Below, one piece after another: positions 15,698 through 24,982 of a DNA stretch of 62,572 nt. This DNA is from Planctomycetota bacterium. Lineage in GTDB: Bacteria > Planctomycetota > UBA1135 > GCA-002686595. Position numbers and translations under genes: made by a program. A model generated the notes under the pieces. That model searched no databases. It saw nothing but the letters and a program-made list of their open reading frames with translations, and had not been told where the DNA came from. The stretch is taken from the NCBI GenBank assembly GCA_028823395.1, contig JAPKBO010000003.1, positions 1 to 62,572 on the forward strand, written 5' to 3'. Positions within the stretch are counted from its first letter, which is position 1; the number at the start of each line of letters is the position of its first letter.

Positions 15698-18129
15698 GGC
15701 ACGTCGTTCGCTGTCTCGGCCTTAGCCCACGCATCATTCAGGAACTGGATGAACGGACCATCGGACACGAGTGAGGGGCCATCGTGGCGACCGAGAATCT
15801 CCTCGCTAGCCGGATCGACCACCAGGAACAGGGGCTGTGAATTACTCCCTGTCATCTCCAGTTCGCGCTCCATGTTGCGCGGATAGTCCACATGCAAGCG
15901 TGCTTCAATGAAGCGCTCGTTGAGAGGGCCGGCGACCGCCGGGTGCAGGAAGACACCTTCTTCCATCTTGCGGCAGTTCACTCATGTGAACCCGGTGAAG
16001 TTGACTAGGACAAGTTTGCCCTCTAACTGTGCTCGCGTCATGGCTGCTTGCCAGTCATCTTTGATGATGGCGTGTGAAGCCTTGAGCGGCGAAGCAGACT
16101 CAAAGACCACGTACGGAGGCAGCAGGGGTGTTGTCACGAACTCGTCCAATGCATTGCCCGGCACTCCGTAGCCGAAGTAGCCCGCAAGTAGGAGCGTCGC
16201 TACTCCAATGCCCGATTGCGTGGGGTTCCGCTTACCGGATTTCCTTACTTGCACAAGGAGATAGATCCCTGCTGCGGCAAATATGACGCACCAAGCAGCC
16301 AGGAACACGTCCCGGCCGAGGACTCCCCAGTTCCACACGATGTCTGCGTTGGAGATGAACTTCAGCGAGGCCGCCACCTCCACAAACCCCAGGAACACTT
16401 TCAGCGTATTCATCCACTCGCCCGCTCGAGGCATCTTCTGGACCTTGCCTGGCACCAGGGACAGGAACACAAAGGGCGTGGCCATGGTCAGTCCAAAGAC
16501 ACCCATCCCCAAGACAATGCGCAGGATATCCTCGCCAGTTCCTTCACCTGTAGCCGCCGACCCCAGCAGGGTTCCGACGAAAGGAGCCGTGCAGGTGAAC
16601 GAAGTGATCACGAGGGTAGCTCCCATCATGAACACTCCGAGATAGCCCCCCGTTGCGGAAGCTTTACCCGCAACCGCCATCATTCGGCGAGGGGGTTGCA
16701 GATGGATGAATCCGAAGAGCACCAAACTGAAGAACAAGAACAGCACCCCGATGACAAGGTTGGTTACCGGGTGCGTGGCAAAGGGAATGATAACCGGCGC
16801 AAAGAGGAGGCCGATCAAGATGAACACACTCACGATGCCCACGCCGTAGGTGATTGATAGGGGCAGCACGTTGCCGTCCCGAGCATCAGCCTGCTTGGTG
16901 AAGAATGAGATCGTGATCGGAATCATCGGATAGGTGCACGGCATGAGCAGGGTGAAAATGCCCCAGCCCACCGCAGCCAACAGGAACTTGAACAGGGACG
17001 GACGGGAGTCGTCTCCCGAGCCGCCCTCTCCCGTATCCGGCCCAGGCTGAACCGTGGACTCCCATACAAAAGCGTCATCAGGTCCGGTACCGGCAACCTC
17101 CAGAGTCAGCGCCCAATTCACACAGCCGTTGTCGTCACACACCTGGCCCTTGACCTGCGCCACCACATCGGCCGGGTCGAACGTGTCGTAGAGCAGGCCT
17201 TCCACCTGGATGCGCACGGTCCCGTGATGGGTGTTAATCCAAATATTGCCGCCTCCCTCAAGAGCCGGTATGCCTTGATCCGCGCGCTCAGGGCTAGGCA
17301 TGCGCATGCGTGAGCTATCCCACTCAACGTCCTCGCTCTCAAATGCCACGCTCGTCGGAGTTCCAATGGCTTCGGGGTGGCCCAGATCTTCGACGGTGGG
17401 GCCATGGTAGATGTGGTAGTGGTCGGCCACTTCCAGCTGAATCACAGCCCGCACAGACTCGGTCGCTTCGTCCGCACGCGCCCAAAGGGTGCCGCTCACA
17501 TGGCTGGGCGGAGCACGTCGGTTCGGTGGGCCCAGAGCCAGTGGGCGAGATGGCGTCTGGAGGTCCGTCGCTGACGGAACACTTGGCTGCTCCTCGACAG
17601 GGGCAGGTGCGGCTAGGGCACCCAAGCTGTCGGGCCACCCGGCCCAGTACTTTTCACGGCCCTCCCCGCTGGTGGTCGCGGTCTCCCCATAGGGGACGCA
17701 AACCCCGGTGAGATCCGTACAGGTCTGCCCGGTGAGATGTAGCTGCGCGCTGTTCGCGGCACCGGGCGTGGTCACCTTGCCCGTGGCGTACGCGGTGATC
17801 TTGCCTACGTGGTAGTTGTAGGTGTACGCGCCCACCACGTCGTCATCGATGTGCTTGACGAGCGGTTCAGGCCACACAAGCTCACCCCATTCGATCCCCT
17901 CCGAGTTGAGTTCCAACTGCAGGGGAGTGCCGATCGCATCGGGGTGACCGAGATCGGTGTGATAGACGTACCAACCGGGAGTGACGCGCAGGATGAGGGC
18001 CGCGCTCGCGCGGTCGCCCTCAATACGGGTGTACAGGCTGGCCTTGGCCTCGTTGTCTTGAGCGGCGGCAGGGGCCGATACAAGCGGGCTCAGGCTGAGG
18101 GCGAGAAGGGCAAAGAGAGGTCGAATCAT
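15694..18129 (-). CDS. dsbD: DsbD-type thiol:disulfide interchange protein, selenoprotein (in-frame UGA = Sec716)
   Basis: DsbD moves electrons from cytoplasmic thioredoxin through the inner membrane to periplasmic thiol proteins. Read through TGA 15984-15982 the protein has 811 residues. It starts with a signal peptide (MIRPLFALLALSLSPLVS), followed by two DsbD-alpha-like periplasmic domains (about 25-160 and 210-350), an eight-helix core with paired cysteines in LMPCTYPMIP and SFTCTAPFVG, and a C-terminal thioredoxin domain. There the motif reads NFTGF-T-U-V-N-C-R-K-M-E: the UGA takes the place of the first Cys of CxxC. A SECIS-like hairpin follows. ATG 18129 starts the signal peptide; GTG 18162 is an alternative that overlaps the upstream stop. 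A reading as two separate genes split at the UGA is much less likely, because homology runs straight through. Confidence 0.9.
15948..15964 (-). promoter_or_regulatory. Bacterial SECIS-like hairpin downstream of the dsbD UGA
   Basis: On the mRNA the sequence is GGAAGA-AGGUG-UCUUCC, a perfect six-base-pair stem with a loop holding the GGU typical of SelB-binding elements. It starts 17 bases after the UGA, within the usual range. A lower helix CCGC (15973-15970) with GCGG (15939-15936) can extend it. The size and the loop position of AGGU resemble the E. coli fdhF element. The sequence is also coding, as bacterial SECIS elements must be. Confidence 0.88.
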
Positions 18130-18158
18130 GAGTAGCGCATCACCGGCACAAAGGAGTG

Positions 18159-19052
18159 TCACTCGAGAGGACTACTGTCCGTGGGATTGACGTGAACCGC
18201 AACCTCTACGACTAGAGCCTCGCTCGCAATGATGGATTCTTCCACTTTGTGAGCGATTGCGTGCCCTTTACGCACACTCAGGTCTCCGTCCACCGAAATT
18301 TCCATGTCCACGCGCAGCTGATGCCCCAGCGGGTGAATGCCAACTCGCTCGACCCCTTGCACACCCTCCACCAACTCAACCTTCGCGGTGATCTCCGCTC
18401 GCAGGCTCGGATCAGGAACACGATCCATAAGGATGTCGGTTGCCCCCCTCAAGGTCTTCAGGCCCATGAATAAAATCAGACCGCCGATTACACCCGCCGC
18501 AAGGATCTCAGCCCGAGGCAGATCCGCCATGGAACAACCCACGCCGATGATGACAAGCACGCTGGCCAGCGCATCCGAATAGCAGTCCCGGGCGAGAGCC
18601 ATGAGGGAGGGGCTCTGCAGGTCTCGTCCGGCGGTAACGGCCAGTTTGTGGAGCCACGCGTTCACCAGCACCGAGACGCCAGCGACGCTAATCGCCAAAA
18701 TGCCCATAGGGCGCGCATAGCGGGGGTCTTCCCCAACCATGGCGTCGATGATCAAGAGCACTCCGGCCGTGACCAGAACGAGACCCACGAGCGCCGCAGC
18801 CAGGGCCTCGGCCTTGCCGTGGCCATAGTGATGGTCCTCATCTGCAGGCTTGCCCGCCCAGCGAAAGGAAATCCAGCCCGCCAACGAGGTCACCCCGTCG
18901 GACAGGGAGTGCACCCCATCAGCCATAAGTGCGGGCGAGGACGCAACCCCGCCTCCCACCAGCTTAATCGCCGCTAGAGCCATGTTGACTACAAGCCCAA
19001 TGAAGTGGACACGGGATCCGCGGGCTTGGTGCTTAGGGGTTCGGCCCTGCAT
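18159..19052 (-). CDS. Cation diffusion facilitator (CDF) metal efflux transporter
   Basis: CDF proteins export divalent metals such as Zn, Fe, Co or Mn in exchange for protons. The metal site of helices 2 and 5 is seen as DGVHSLSDG near residue 45 and DCYSDALAS near 155, and the HHYGHGKAEA loop is typical. Six membrane segments are followed by a cytoplasmic ferredoxin-like domain (from about 205). ATG 19052 is chosen because conserved residues begin there; the frame continues 92 more residues upstream but with no family similarity. The stop overlaps a possible GTG of dsbD. The metal carried cannot be assigned. Confidence 0.87.
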   Translation of the reverse strand: MQGRTPKHQARGSRVHFIGLVVNMALAAIKLVGGGVASSPALMADGVHSLSDGVTSLAGWISFRWAGKPADEDHHYGHGKAEALAAALVGLVLVTAGVLLIIDAMVGEDPRYARPMGILAISVAGVSVLVNAWLHKLAVTAGRDLQSPSLMALARDCYSDALASVLVIIGVGCSMADLPRAEILAAGVIGGLILFMGLKTLRGATDILMDRVPDPSLRAEITAKVELVEGVQGVERVGIHPLGHQLRVDMEISVDGDLSVRKGHAIAHKVEESIIASEALVVEVAVHVNPTDSSPLE

Positions 19053-19198
19053 GGATGTGGGATTGGCGCGTAGGCGAGGGTGGTCGGCTTTTCCAGCCTC
19101 GATGAGGATGGACGCAATAGGGGCCAGACAGTCTATGCTCCTCCGGGGGACAGCGTGTGTTGGCCCCTTGTGGTTCCCAATTCGCCGAGAGAATTCCC

Positions 19199-19879
19199 AT
19201 GCTACCCACGTCCCCCTTGCCTTCATTCTTGCGCCTCCCCCTAGCCGGCCTGCCCTTGGCCTTGGCCTTCCTGTCCTTTGGTTTACAGGACGATGAGGGT
19301 AAAAAGGCCCCGCCCACGGATGGCCCACCCCTAGAACGAGACGTCTTTGGGCGGCTCATCCCCCAGGTCGAGGGCGAGGACTCTGCCCTTGAAGGCGTTT
19401 GGCAGTTGCTCGACATGGAAGTCGAGGACTACCCCGTTCTGGGAAGGCAGACGCTGGGGTTCATGTTGATTCAGGACGGCCACCTCTCACTCCAGTTGGA
19501 AGCCTACTGGGAGGAAGATGACTACGGCGACGCACCCGAGGATGGCTATCAAGCCTTCGTGGCCGAGTTCATCCGCACGGGCAACACCCTGGCATGCTCA
19601 ACCCTCATGGGAGCCTATATGGACGAGGAGGAGGAGGAGGTCGCCTTCGAAGCCCCCGGGGGTAAGCGCAACTTTGAAATTGCAGTCAACGGCGCCTTTC
19701 TCGAGCTCACTTGGGGCAAAGGGCAGGTACTGACCTTTGCACGCAGAATCTCACCGAACCAAAAACGCCTCTCCATCTACGGCAAGGAGATTCCAGGAAC
19801 ACCGAACGCTGACCCCGACATCTTCGGTCGGGACGCGAAGCAACGGGATAAGAAGGGCGAGGACGACGGCAAGCTCTAG
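19199..19879 (+). CDS. Secreted protein of unknown function
   Basis: 226 residues starting with a signal peptide (LPLAGLPLALAFLSF) that ends near residue 27. The mature part is acidic, with a run of five glutamates near residue 145, and contains ALEGVWQLLDMEVEDYPV and later alternating strands, which suggests a small beta-barrel of the lipocalin-like kind seen in planctomycete secreted proteins. That is a guess from layout only. ATG 19199 is preferred over 19157 because it begins the signal peptide and follows a GAGAG ribosome-binding-like stretch. Confidence 0.65.
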   Translation: MLPTSPLPSFLRLPLAGLPLALAFLSFGLQDDEGKKAPPTDGPPLERDVFGRLIPQVEGEDSALEGVWQLLDMEVEDYPVLGRQTLGFMLIQDGHLSLQLEAYWEEDDYGDAPEDGYQAFVAEFIRTGNTLACSTLMGAYMDEEEEEVAFEAPGGKRNFEIAVNGAFLELTWGKGQVLTFARRISPNQKRLSIYGKEIPGTPNADPDIFGRDAKQRDKKGEDDGKL

Positions 19880-19910
19880 TGATGTGGCGCTGAACGGCTC
19901 TCAATGAAGG

Positions 19911-19938
19911 AGGGCCGCCACCCGTGGGTTGCGGCCCT
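19911..19938. terminator. Hairpin between two convergent genes, probable bidirectional terminator
   Basis: AGGGCCGC (19911-19918) and GCGGCCCT (19931-19938) form a perfect eight-base-pair stem, and the inside can extend with ACCC/GGGT. It lies in the 107-base gap between the converging secreted-protein gene and nrdJ. A T-rich tail is not obvious, so the assignment rests on stem strength and position. Confidence 0.6.
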
Positions 19939-19986
19939 GCCTGTGTCTAATTCAGCCGTCTGGGCGCCACCTGTAGCGGCCCCCGT

Positions 19987-22602
19987 CTAGCACTTACTGA
20001 AGCCGCACCCGTAGCACTTCATGCAGCCCTCTTCGAAGGCGAGGTTCGAGCTGCACGCGGGACACTTGACCTTGTAGCTGGCCATGTCCCGCTCCCGCTT
20101 GACGCGCGAGATGGGGCGACTGCTCATGGGCGAATCCGACCCGGCCGCTGAGGCCATGGGAGAGGTTGCGGATTCCGACTTAGCGCTCGGCTGGTCCGAG
20201 CCCACGCGCCCCAGCAACATGGCTTCCAGGCCATGCTCGCGCTTGACCTTCAGGTAACGGTACAGCGCTGTCGCCATTCCATCTGCGAGGGAATTGACGC
20301 TGCCGTCCTTGGTCGGCACGGTCAGGCTAGAGCCGATGCCGGAGAACTGCCGGACCGCCATCTCGAGGCTTCCGTTGGAGCGCAACCACAAGGAGAGGAT
20401 GCGGCAGATCGCTTCCAGGTCCGAGTTGGCGACGTCGCCTCCCTTGCCAAGTTGGGCAAACACTTCCCGCTCACGCCCCGACTTGGGGTCCACGGTGACC
20501 TTGATATGCATGTTCCCAAAGGGTGTCAGTTGGGTCAGCCTCAGGGCAGGCATGATCTCGGGCAGCTTCATGGGGCACAGCATGGCCGGCTCAGCCGCTT
20601 CGGCCGCTTCGGCCGCTTTGGCCTCTTCAGCCTCTTTCTTGCTCCCCTCTGAGATCGCACGAGTCATGGGTTGCATGTCGCGACAGCCATCCCGGTAAAC
20701 CGTGACGCCCTTCACATCGAGATCAATCGCCAATTCGTAGACCTCACGAACCTCGTCCACGGTTGCATCGTGGGGGAAGTTGATGGTCTTGGAAATTGAC
20801 GAGTCACAGTGCTGTTGGAAGGCCGCCTGCATACGCATGTGCCACTCAGGGGTGATGTCATGGGCGGTGACGTACACACGCTTGTGGTCTTCAGGCGCAT
20901 TCTCGATGTGGCACAGGGTGCCGTCGTTGAGGATCTGCTCCACCATGTTCTCGCTGTAGTAGCCCGCATCCTTGGACGCCGTCTCGAAGACCGCATTGAC
21001 CTCGCGCATCACCGTCGGGTTGCCTTCGGTGTCCTTCATTACCTGACGGTTGAAGGCCAGGCTGAACATGGGCTCGATGCCGCCGGAACACCCGGCAATG
21101 ATCGAAATCGTCCCAGTAGGAGCAATGGTCGAGGTGTAGGAGTTGCGCATCTTGCGACCCTGCTTCTCCCAATCCGATCCTTCCCAGGCCGGGAAACAGC
21201 CACGCTCTTCCGCCAAGATCTCGGAGGCGAGGTGCGATTCATCGTTCAAGACACGCATCACTTCCGATCCGAACTGCAAACCCTCTTCCGAGTTATAGGC
21301 GAGGCCCATCTTGAACAGAGCATCGGCAAAACCCATCACACCGAGGCCCGTACGCCGCGTTGTCTTCGACATGTTGTCGATCTGCGGCAGGGGGTAACGG
21401 TTGACCTCAATTACGTCGTCGAGGAAGCGCGCAGTGGTGTGGATGACGGACTTGTAGCCGTCCCAGTCGAAGGTCGGCTTACCGCCCTCATCACTGACAT
21501 ACAGGCCCAGGTTGATGGAGCCCAGGTTGCAAGAGTCGTAGGGGTGCAGGGGCTGCTCGCCACAGGGGTTCGTCGCCTCAATCAGGCCCACGTTCTTGAT
21601 CGGGTTGCGAGCATTGATGCGGTCGATAAAGATGATTCCGGGTTCGCCTGAGCGATGGGCGTGCTCGGTGGTCACGTCCCAGATTTCGCCCACGGTCCAA
21701 TATTCGCCCGTTCCAGCTCCGTCCGTGTCACGCTTTTCGACCTGGGACCAGACCTTCGTACGAGGGTTTTGGACCTGGTGGATCGTTCCCGGATCGGCCT
21801 TCATCTCATCGATGAAGCGGTCGGTGATTGCCACGGAAATGTTGTAGTTGGTGATCTTGGTCGGGTCGTCCTTGAAGGTGATGAACTTCATCACATCGGG
21901 GTGGTCGACACGCATGATGCCCATGTTCGCACCACGCCGGAAAGCACCCTGCTGGATGGCGTCCGTTGCCTTCGAGAAGACCTCGATGAACGACAAGGGT
22001 CCCTCGGTGGTCCCCCCCGAGGAGCGCACAAGGTCACCGGCGGGCCGCAGTCGCGAGAAGCTGAAACCGGTACCCCCACCGGCCTTCTGAATGAGCGCAG
22101 TTGCCTTGATCGAATCGAAAATGCCCTCGATGGAATCTTCCACCGGTAGCACGAAGCAGGCGGAGAGCATCCCCATCTCTCGACCGGCGTTCATGAGGCA
22201 GGGGCTGTTGGGCATGAAGCGCCGCTCAGCCATCAGCGTGTAGTAGTCCCGCGCGACGGCTAGCGACTGCATCCAAGCGCCAGCGTTGAAGGACAGTTCG
22301 GCCTTTGCCACGTGCGAAGCCACACGCCAGAAGAGCTGGCGTGGGGTCTCGACGACCTCGCCCGTTTCGGGCGACTTCTTCAGGTAGCGCCGACCGAGAA
22401 CCGTCTTGGCGTTTTCCGTCAGATTGGGGTCGGGAAGATCTATAGGCGGGTCAACCGACTCAATAGCTGCCTTTGCGCTGGCGGGGTCCATCGCCTCGCG
22501 TTCGTTTCCAATGGTCGCCTCTGTCGTCGCGGCATTCATTGCTTGGTTCATGTTGGTTTCGAACGTGGTCTTTGTACTGTCGGCAGGTTGAGCGGGAATC
22601 AC
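19987..22602 (-). CDS. nrdJ: Vitamin B12-dependent (class II) ribonucleotide reductase
   Basis: NrdJ reduces ribonucleotides to deoxyribonucleotides using an adenosylcobalamin radical and works with or without oxygen. The ten-stranded barrel shows LSACFVLPVEDS, SSGGTTEGP and the active-site NPCGEQPL with a nearby CNLGSINL. A linker of alanine-glutamate repeats (around residue 660) precedes a TSCPD-type domain. The C-terminus is a cysteine-rich tail with CPAC, CMKC and CGFSKC for redox relay or zinc binding. GTG 22602 has AGGAG eight bases upstream and gives 871 residues. It is the only ribonucleotide reductase in the window. Confidence 0.95.
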   Translation of the reverse strand: MIPAQPADSTKTTFETNMNQAMNAATTEATIGNEREAMDPASAKAAIESVDPPIDLPDPNLTENAKTVLGRRYLKKSPETGEVVETPRQLFWRVASHVAKAELSFNAGAWMQSLAVARDYYTLMAERRFMPNSPCLMNAGREMGMLSACFVLPVEDSIEGIFDSIKATALIQKAGGGTGFSFSRLRPAGDLVRSSGGTTEGPLSFIEVFSKATDAIQQGAFRRGANMGIMRVDHPDVMKFITFKDDPTKITNYNISVAITDRFIDEMKADPGTIHQVQNPRTKVWSQVEKRDTDGAGTGEYWTVGEIWDVTTEHAHRSGEPGIIFIDRINARNPIKNVGLIEATNPCGEQPLHPYDSCNLGSINLGLYVSDEGGKPTFDWDGYKSVIHTTARFLDDVIEVNRYPLPQIDNMSKTTRRTGLGVMGFADALFKMGLAYNSEEGLQFGSEVMRVLNDESHLASEILAEERGCFPAWEGSDWEKQGRKMRNSYTSTIAPTGTISIIAGCSGGIEPMFSLAFNRQVMKDTEGNPTVMREVNAVFETASKDAGYYSENMVEQILNDGTLCHIENAPEDHKRVYVTAHDITPEWHMRMQAAFQQHCDSSISKTINFPHDATVDEVREVYELAIDLDVKGVTVYRDGCRDMQPMTRAISEGSKKEAEEAKAAEAAEAAEPAMLCPMKLPEIMPALRLTQLTPFGNMHIKVTVDPKSGREREVFAQLGKGGDVANSDLEAICRILSLWLRSNGSLEMAVRQFSGIGSSLTVPTKDGSVNSLADGMATALYRYLKVKREHGLEAMLLGRVGSDQPSAKSESATSPMASAAGSDSPMSSRPISRVKRERDMASYKVKCPACSSNLAFEEGCMKCYGCGFSKC

Positions 22603-22642
22603 GCAGTCATCTCCTAGGGGTCATGGGGTTGCTCGCTTCGCA

Positions 22643-22742
22643 GGTCTGTCGTGGGCCTTCATCAGGGTGAAGGTCCTTGCGGCTAGACAGACCGCTGGGC
22701 GAGGGGCGATCTTCTCTTTCCTTGTCCCGACTTTCAAGATCG
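22643..22742 (-). other. Structured leader upstream of nrdJ
   Basis: On the mRNA strand a 7-bp stem, CGATCTT/AAGATCG (22742-22736 with 22713-22707), is followed by an 8-bp stem, GGTCTGTC/GACAGACC (22693-22686 with 22650-22643). The latter encloses a nested 6-bp hairpin, CCTTCA/TGAAGG (22673-22656). The whole lies 41 bases before the start codon. A cobalamin riboswitch was considered but no B12-box motif is visible. It may sense nucleotide status or another signal. Confidence 0.5.
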
Positions 22743-22772
22743 GGGTCGTCACAATTCACCGACGCGCCACAT

Positions 22773-24437
22773 TCATTCGGACCCACGCTTGAGGTCTTGG
22801 AGTTTGGCGCGAACGCGATCTTGAAGCTCGCCGAACTCCTTAATGGAGAGTGCCTGGGCGGCTAGTGCGTAGGCGAAGGCTCCTGCCCCCACGGCGAGCA
22901 CCAGGGCACCCAGGGGGCCAACAAGCCCACTCCCCAGGGAATGGGTCGAGCTAGCAACAAGTCCGCACACAGCAGCAGCAAGGCCCATTCTGACCAGTGG
23001 TCCCATTATTGGGTCCGTCGGGGCCGGAAGACCGAGGCGTCCTCCCAGTCCCGGGAAAAGTAGAAGGAGGTTGCCCCAGGTCGTGATCGCGCTTGCGAGC
23101 GCGAGACCTTCAACGTCCATATCAAGGCCCCGGATGAACACCACGTTCAGCACGACGTTGATTATCAACATCGCGCTGGAAATGCGCACAGGCGTCTTCA
23201 TGTCGCCCATTGAATAATAGGTGCGGGCCAGAAGGCCTGAAGCCCCTACAGGCAGGATCGTGAGGGTCAAAAATCGCAGAGCCTGACTCGTCCGCTTGAC
23301 CCCTTCTGCGCCAAACTCACCGCCGCCCAGACAGACTGAAACAACGGGTTCGGCTAGAACCCAGAGGCCCAAGGTGGCTGGCAGCGCCCAGAACGCTATC
23401 GCACGTTGGGTCCGATCGTGGAGCTTGCGAGTGGCCAAGAAATCACGGCCATGGGCATGGGCTTGCAGCAGTGGGAAAACGGCACTCGTAGCAGCCACTG
23501 CAACCATAGCTAGGGGGAACTGCTGAAGGCGCCCTGCGTAGTAGTAACAGGTGGGCCCTCCGTCGGGCAGGAGGCCCTCCGCCATGAGCCCGTCGACCAT
23601 GACGTTGATCTGGTACACCGCGGCACCCAGAGCCAAGGGAGCGCTGCGCTTCAGCACCGTCCAGGCACCCGGGGCCCCGGGAGGACTAGAAACCAGGGCG
23701 ACCCGGCTCCCTATCAACCCCTCTGCCCGCAAAGACGGGATCTGAACCGCCAGCTGCACGACTCCAGCTAACAGCACGCCCCAGGCGAGAAACCGGGCCC
23801 ATTCGAGGTCCCGTTGCACGCCGGGCTCAGCATCGGGCGCCAGCCAGGGCAGGACCAGCAGGGTCGCAATCCAAACGACGTTCATGGATACCGGTGCCCA
23901 GGCCGGAGGCTCAAACCTGCCACGCACGTGAAGGGCACCGGTCACAAGCGCCGAGAGACAGGCCAGCAAGACAAAAGGCATCACCCTCAGGGCCAGCTCC
24001 CGCACCGGAGCCGGGTCGGTTCCCAGCCAATTCCAGCCGGTGACCGGCATTTGATCGGGCATCAGGTAGATCGCCCCCATGGTCACGACCATCACCCCAA
24101 GGAGCAGGCCCGTCAGCATCCGCGCCGTATCGCGGAACAATCTGCGGCCGGCCTCCCGTCCGTGAGTTCCCTCCGTTTCCGTCTGAGCGGTCTGGAAAGC
24201 GGTCGAGAGCGCCCCCTCACCGAGAAAACGTCGGAACAGGTTCGGCACGCGCCAGGCCGTGATGAAGGCATCAAAGACGGCCGAGGTGTCTCCGAAAAGG
24301 GTCGCGCTCAGTTTCTCGCGCAGCAGCCCGAGAATACGGCTGATAAGCGTTAGGCCCGAGAGCAGGGCCGTCCGCTTCCCCAGATTCTTGTGGCGCCCAA
24401 CAAGATCCTCACCATTGGCTTTTCCGCTTCCCCCCAC
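22773..24437 (-). CDS. murJ: Lipid II flippase MurJ
   Basis: MurJ (MviN) moves the peptidoglycan precursor lipid II from the inner to the outer face of the cytoplasmic membrane. The N-terminus carries SRILGLLREKLSATLFG with the conserved arginines, and FRRFLGEGALSTAF is the other family signature. About 14 hydrophobic helices fill the 554 residues. The start is ATG or an equivalent at 24437 with a short polar lead. Its presence suggests the organism makes peptidoglycan, in agreement with dapF downstream. Confidence 0.94.
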   Translation of the reverse strand: MGGSGKANGEDLVGRHKNLGKRTALLSGLTLISRILGLLREKLSATLFGDTSAVFDAFITAWRVPNLFRRFLGEGALSTAFQTAQTETEGTHGREAGRRLFRDTARMLTGLLLGVMVVTMGAIYLMPDQMPVTGWNWLGTDPAPVRELALRVMPFVLLACLSALVTGALHVRGRFEPPAWAPVSMNVVWIATLLVLPWLAPDAEPGVQRDLEWARFLAWGVLLAGVVQLAVQIPSLRAEGLIGSRVALVSSPPGAPGAWTVLKRSAPLALGAAVYQINVMVDGLMAEGLLPDGGPTCYYYAGRLQQFPLAMVAVAATSAVFPLLQAHAHGRDFLATRKLHDRTQRAIAFWALPATLGLWVLAEPVVSVCLGGGEFGAEGVKRTSQALRFLTLTILPVGASGLLARTYYSMGDMKTPVRISSAMLIINVVLNVVFIRGLDMDVEGLALASAITTWGNLLLLFPGLGGRLGLPAPTDPIMGPLVRMGLAAAVCGLVASSTHSLGSGLVGPLGALVLAVGAGAFAYALAAQALSIKEFGELQDRVRAKLQDLKRGSE

Positions 24438-24521
24438 AGGTCAAGGCTTACCACTTGCGTCGACCCAATTCAACCAACAGCCAAGCGGGAGCCGTCCTTC
24501 CCGCCCCACCGGCAACGCCGA

Positions 24522-24965
24522 TCAGTCCAATTCCTGGGCGGCGAATTGCTGAACCAACTTGCCATCCACGCTCCCCTTGTGGTCTGCCATGATCGCCTTC
24601 ATCAACTGGCCCATCTCTTTTTTGGAAGTCAGTCCGAGCTCTGCGATTTTCGCGCGAACGATTTCGGCGGTCTCCTGCTCTCCGAGTTGCTTAGGTAGAT
24701 AGCCCTGGATGAATTCGATCTCCGCCCGTTCCCGGTCGGCAAGATCCTTCCGACCGTTGGCGTCGTACTGGACGACGCTGTCCGTCCGCGACTTGACGGC
24801 CGAGAGGAGCACGGCGAGCTGCTGGTCGTCGTTCAGCTCCTCACCCACCTCAATGCGGCGGTTTTTCATGGCGGCGAGAACCATCCGCAGGGTGTCACGG
24901 CGCAGGTTTTCACCCGCACGCATAGCATCCTTCACGTCTTCACTAAGTTGCTCGAGCAGAGTCAT
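24522..24965 (-). CDS. YqeY/GatB-C-terminal-domain protein
   Basis: A 147-residue, all-helical YqeY protein that resembles the tail of the GatB amidotransferase subunit. Family runs seen are LRRDTLRMVLAAMKN, ERAEIEFIQGYLPKQL and SKKEMGQLMKAIM. The role of stand-alone YqeY proteins is uncertain; tRNA binding or amidotransferase assistance is often proposed from homology. It begins 17 bases after gyrA, on the same strand, so it is probably in an operon with gyrA and the eIF2B-like gene. Confidence 0.9.
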   Translation of the reverse strand: MTLLEQLSEDVKDAMRAGENLRRDTLRMVLAAMKNRRIEVGEELNDDQQLAVLLSAVKSRTDSVVQYDANGRKDLADRERAEIEFIQGYLPKQLGEQETAEIVRAKIAELGLTSKKEMGQLMKAIMADHKGSVDGKLVQQFAAQELD

Positions 24966-24982
24966 GTGGAATTTCCTCCGTA

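Noticed and set aside
15694-15981. A separate small gene starting just after the dsbD UGA
   Set aside because: It is the second half of the thioredoxin domain of DsbD, including the resolving Cys, and makes no sense as an independent protein.
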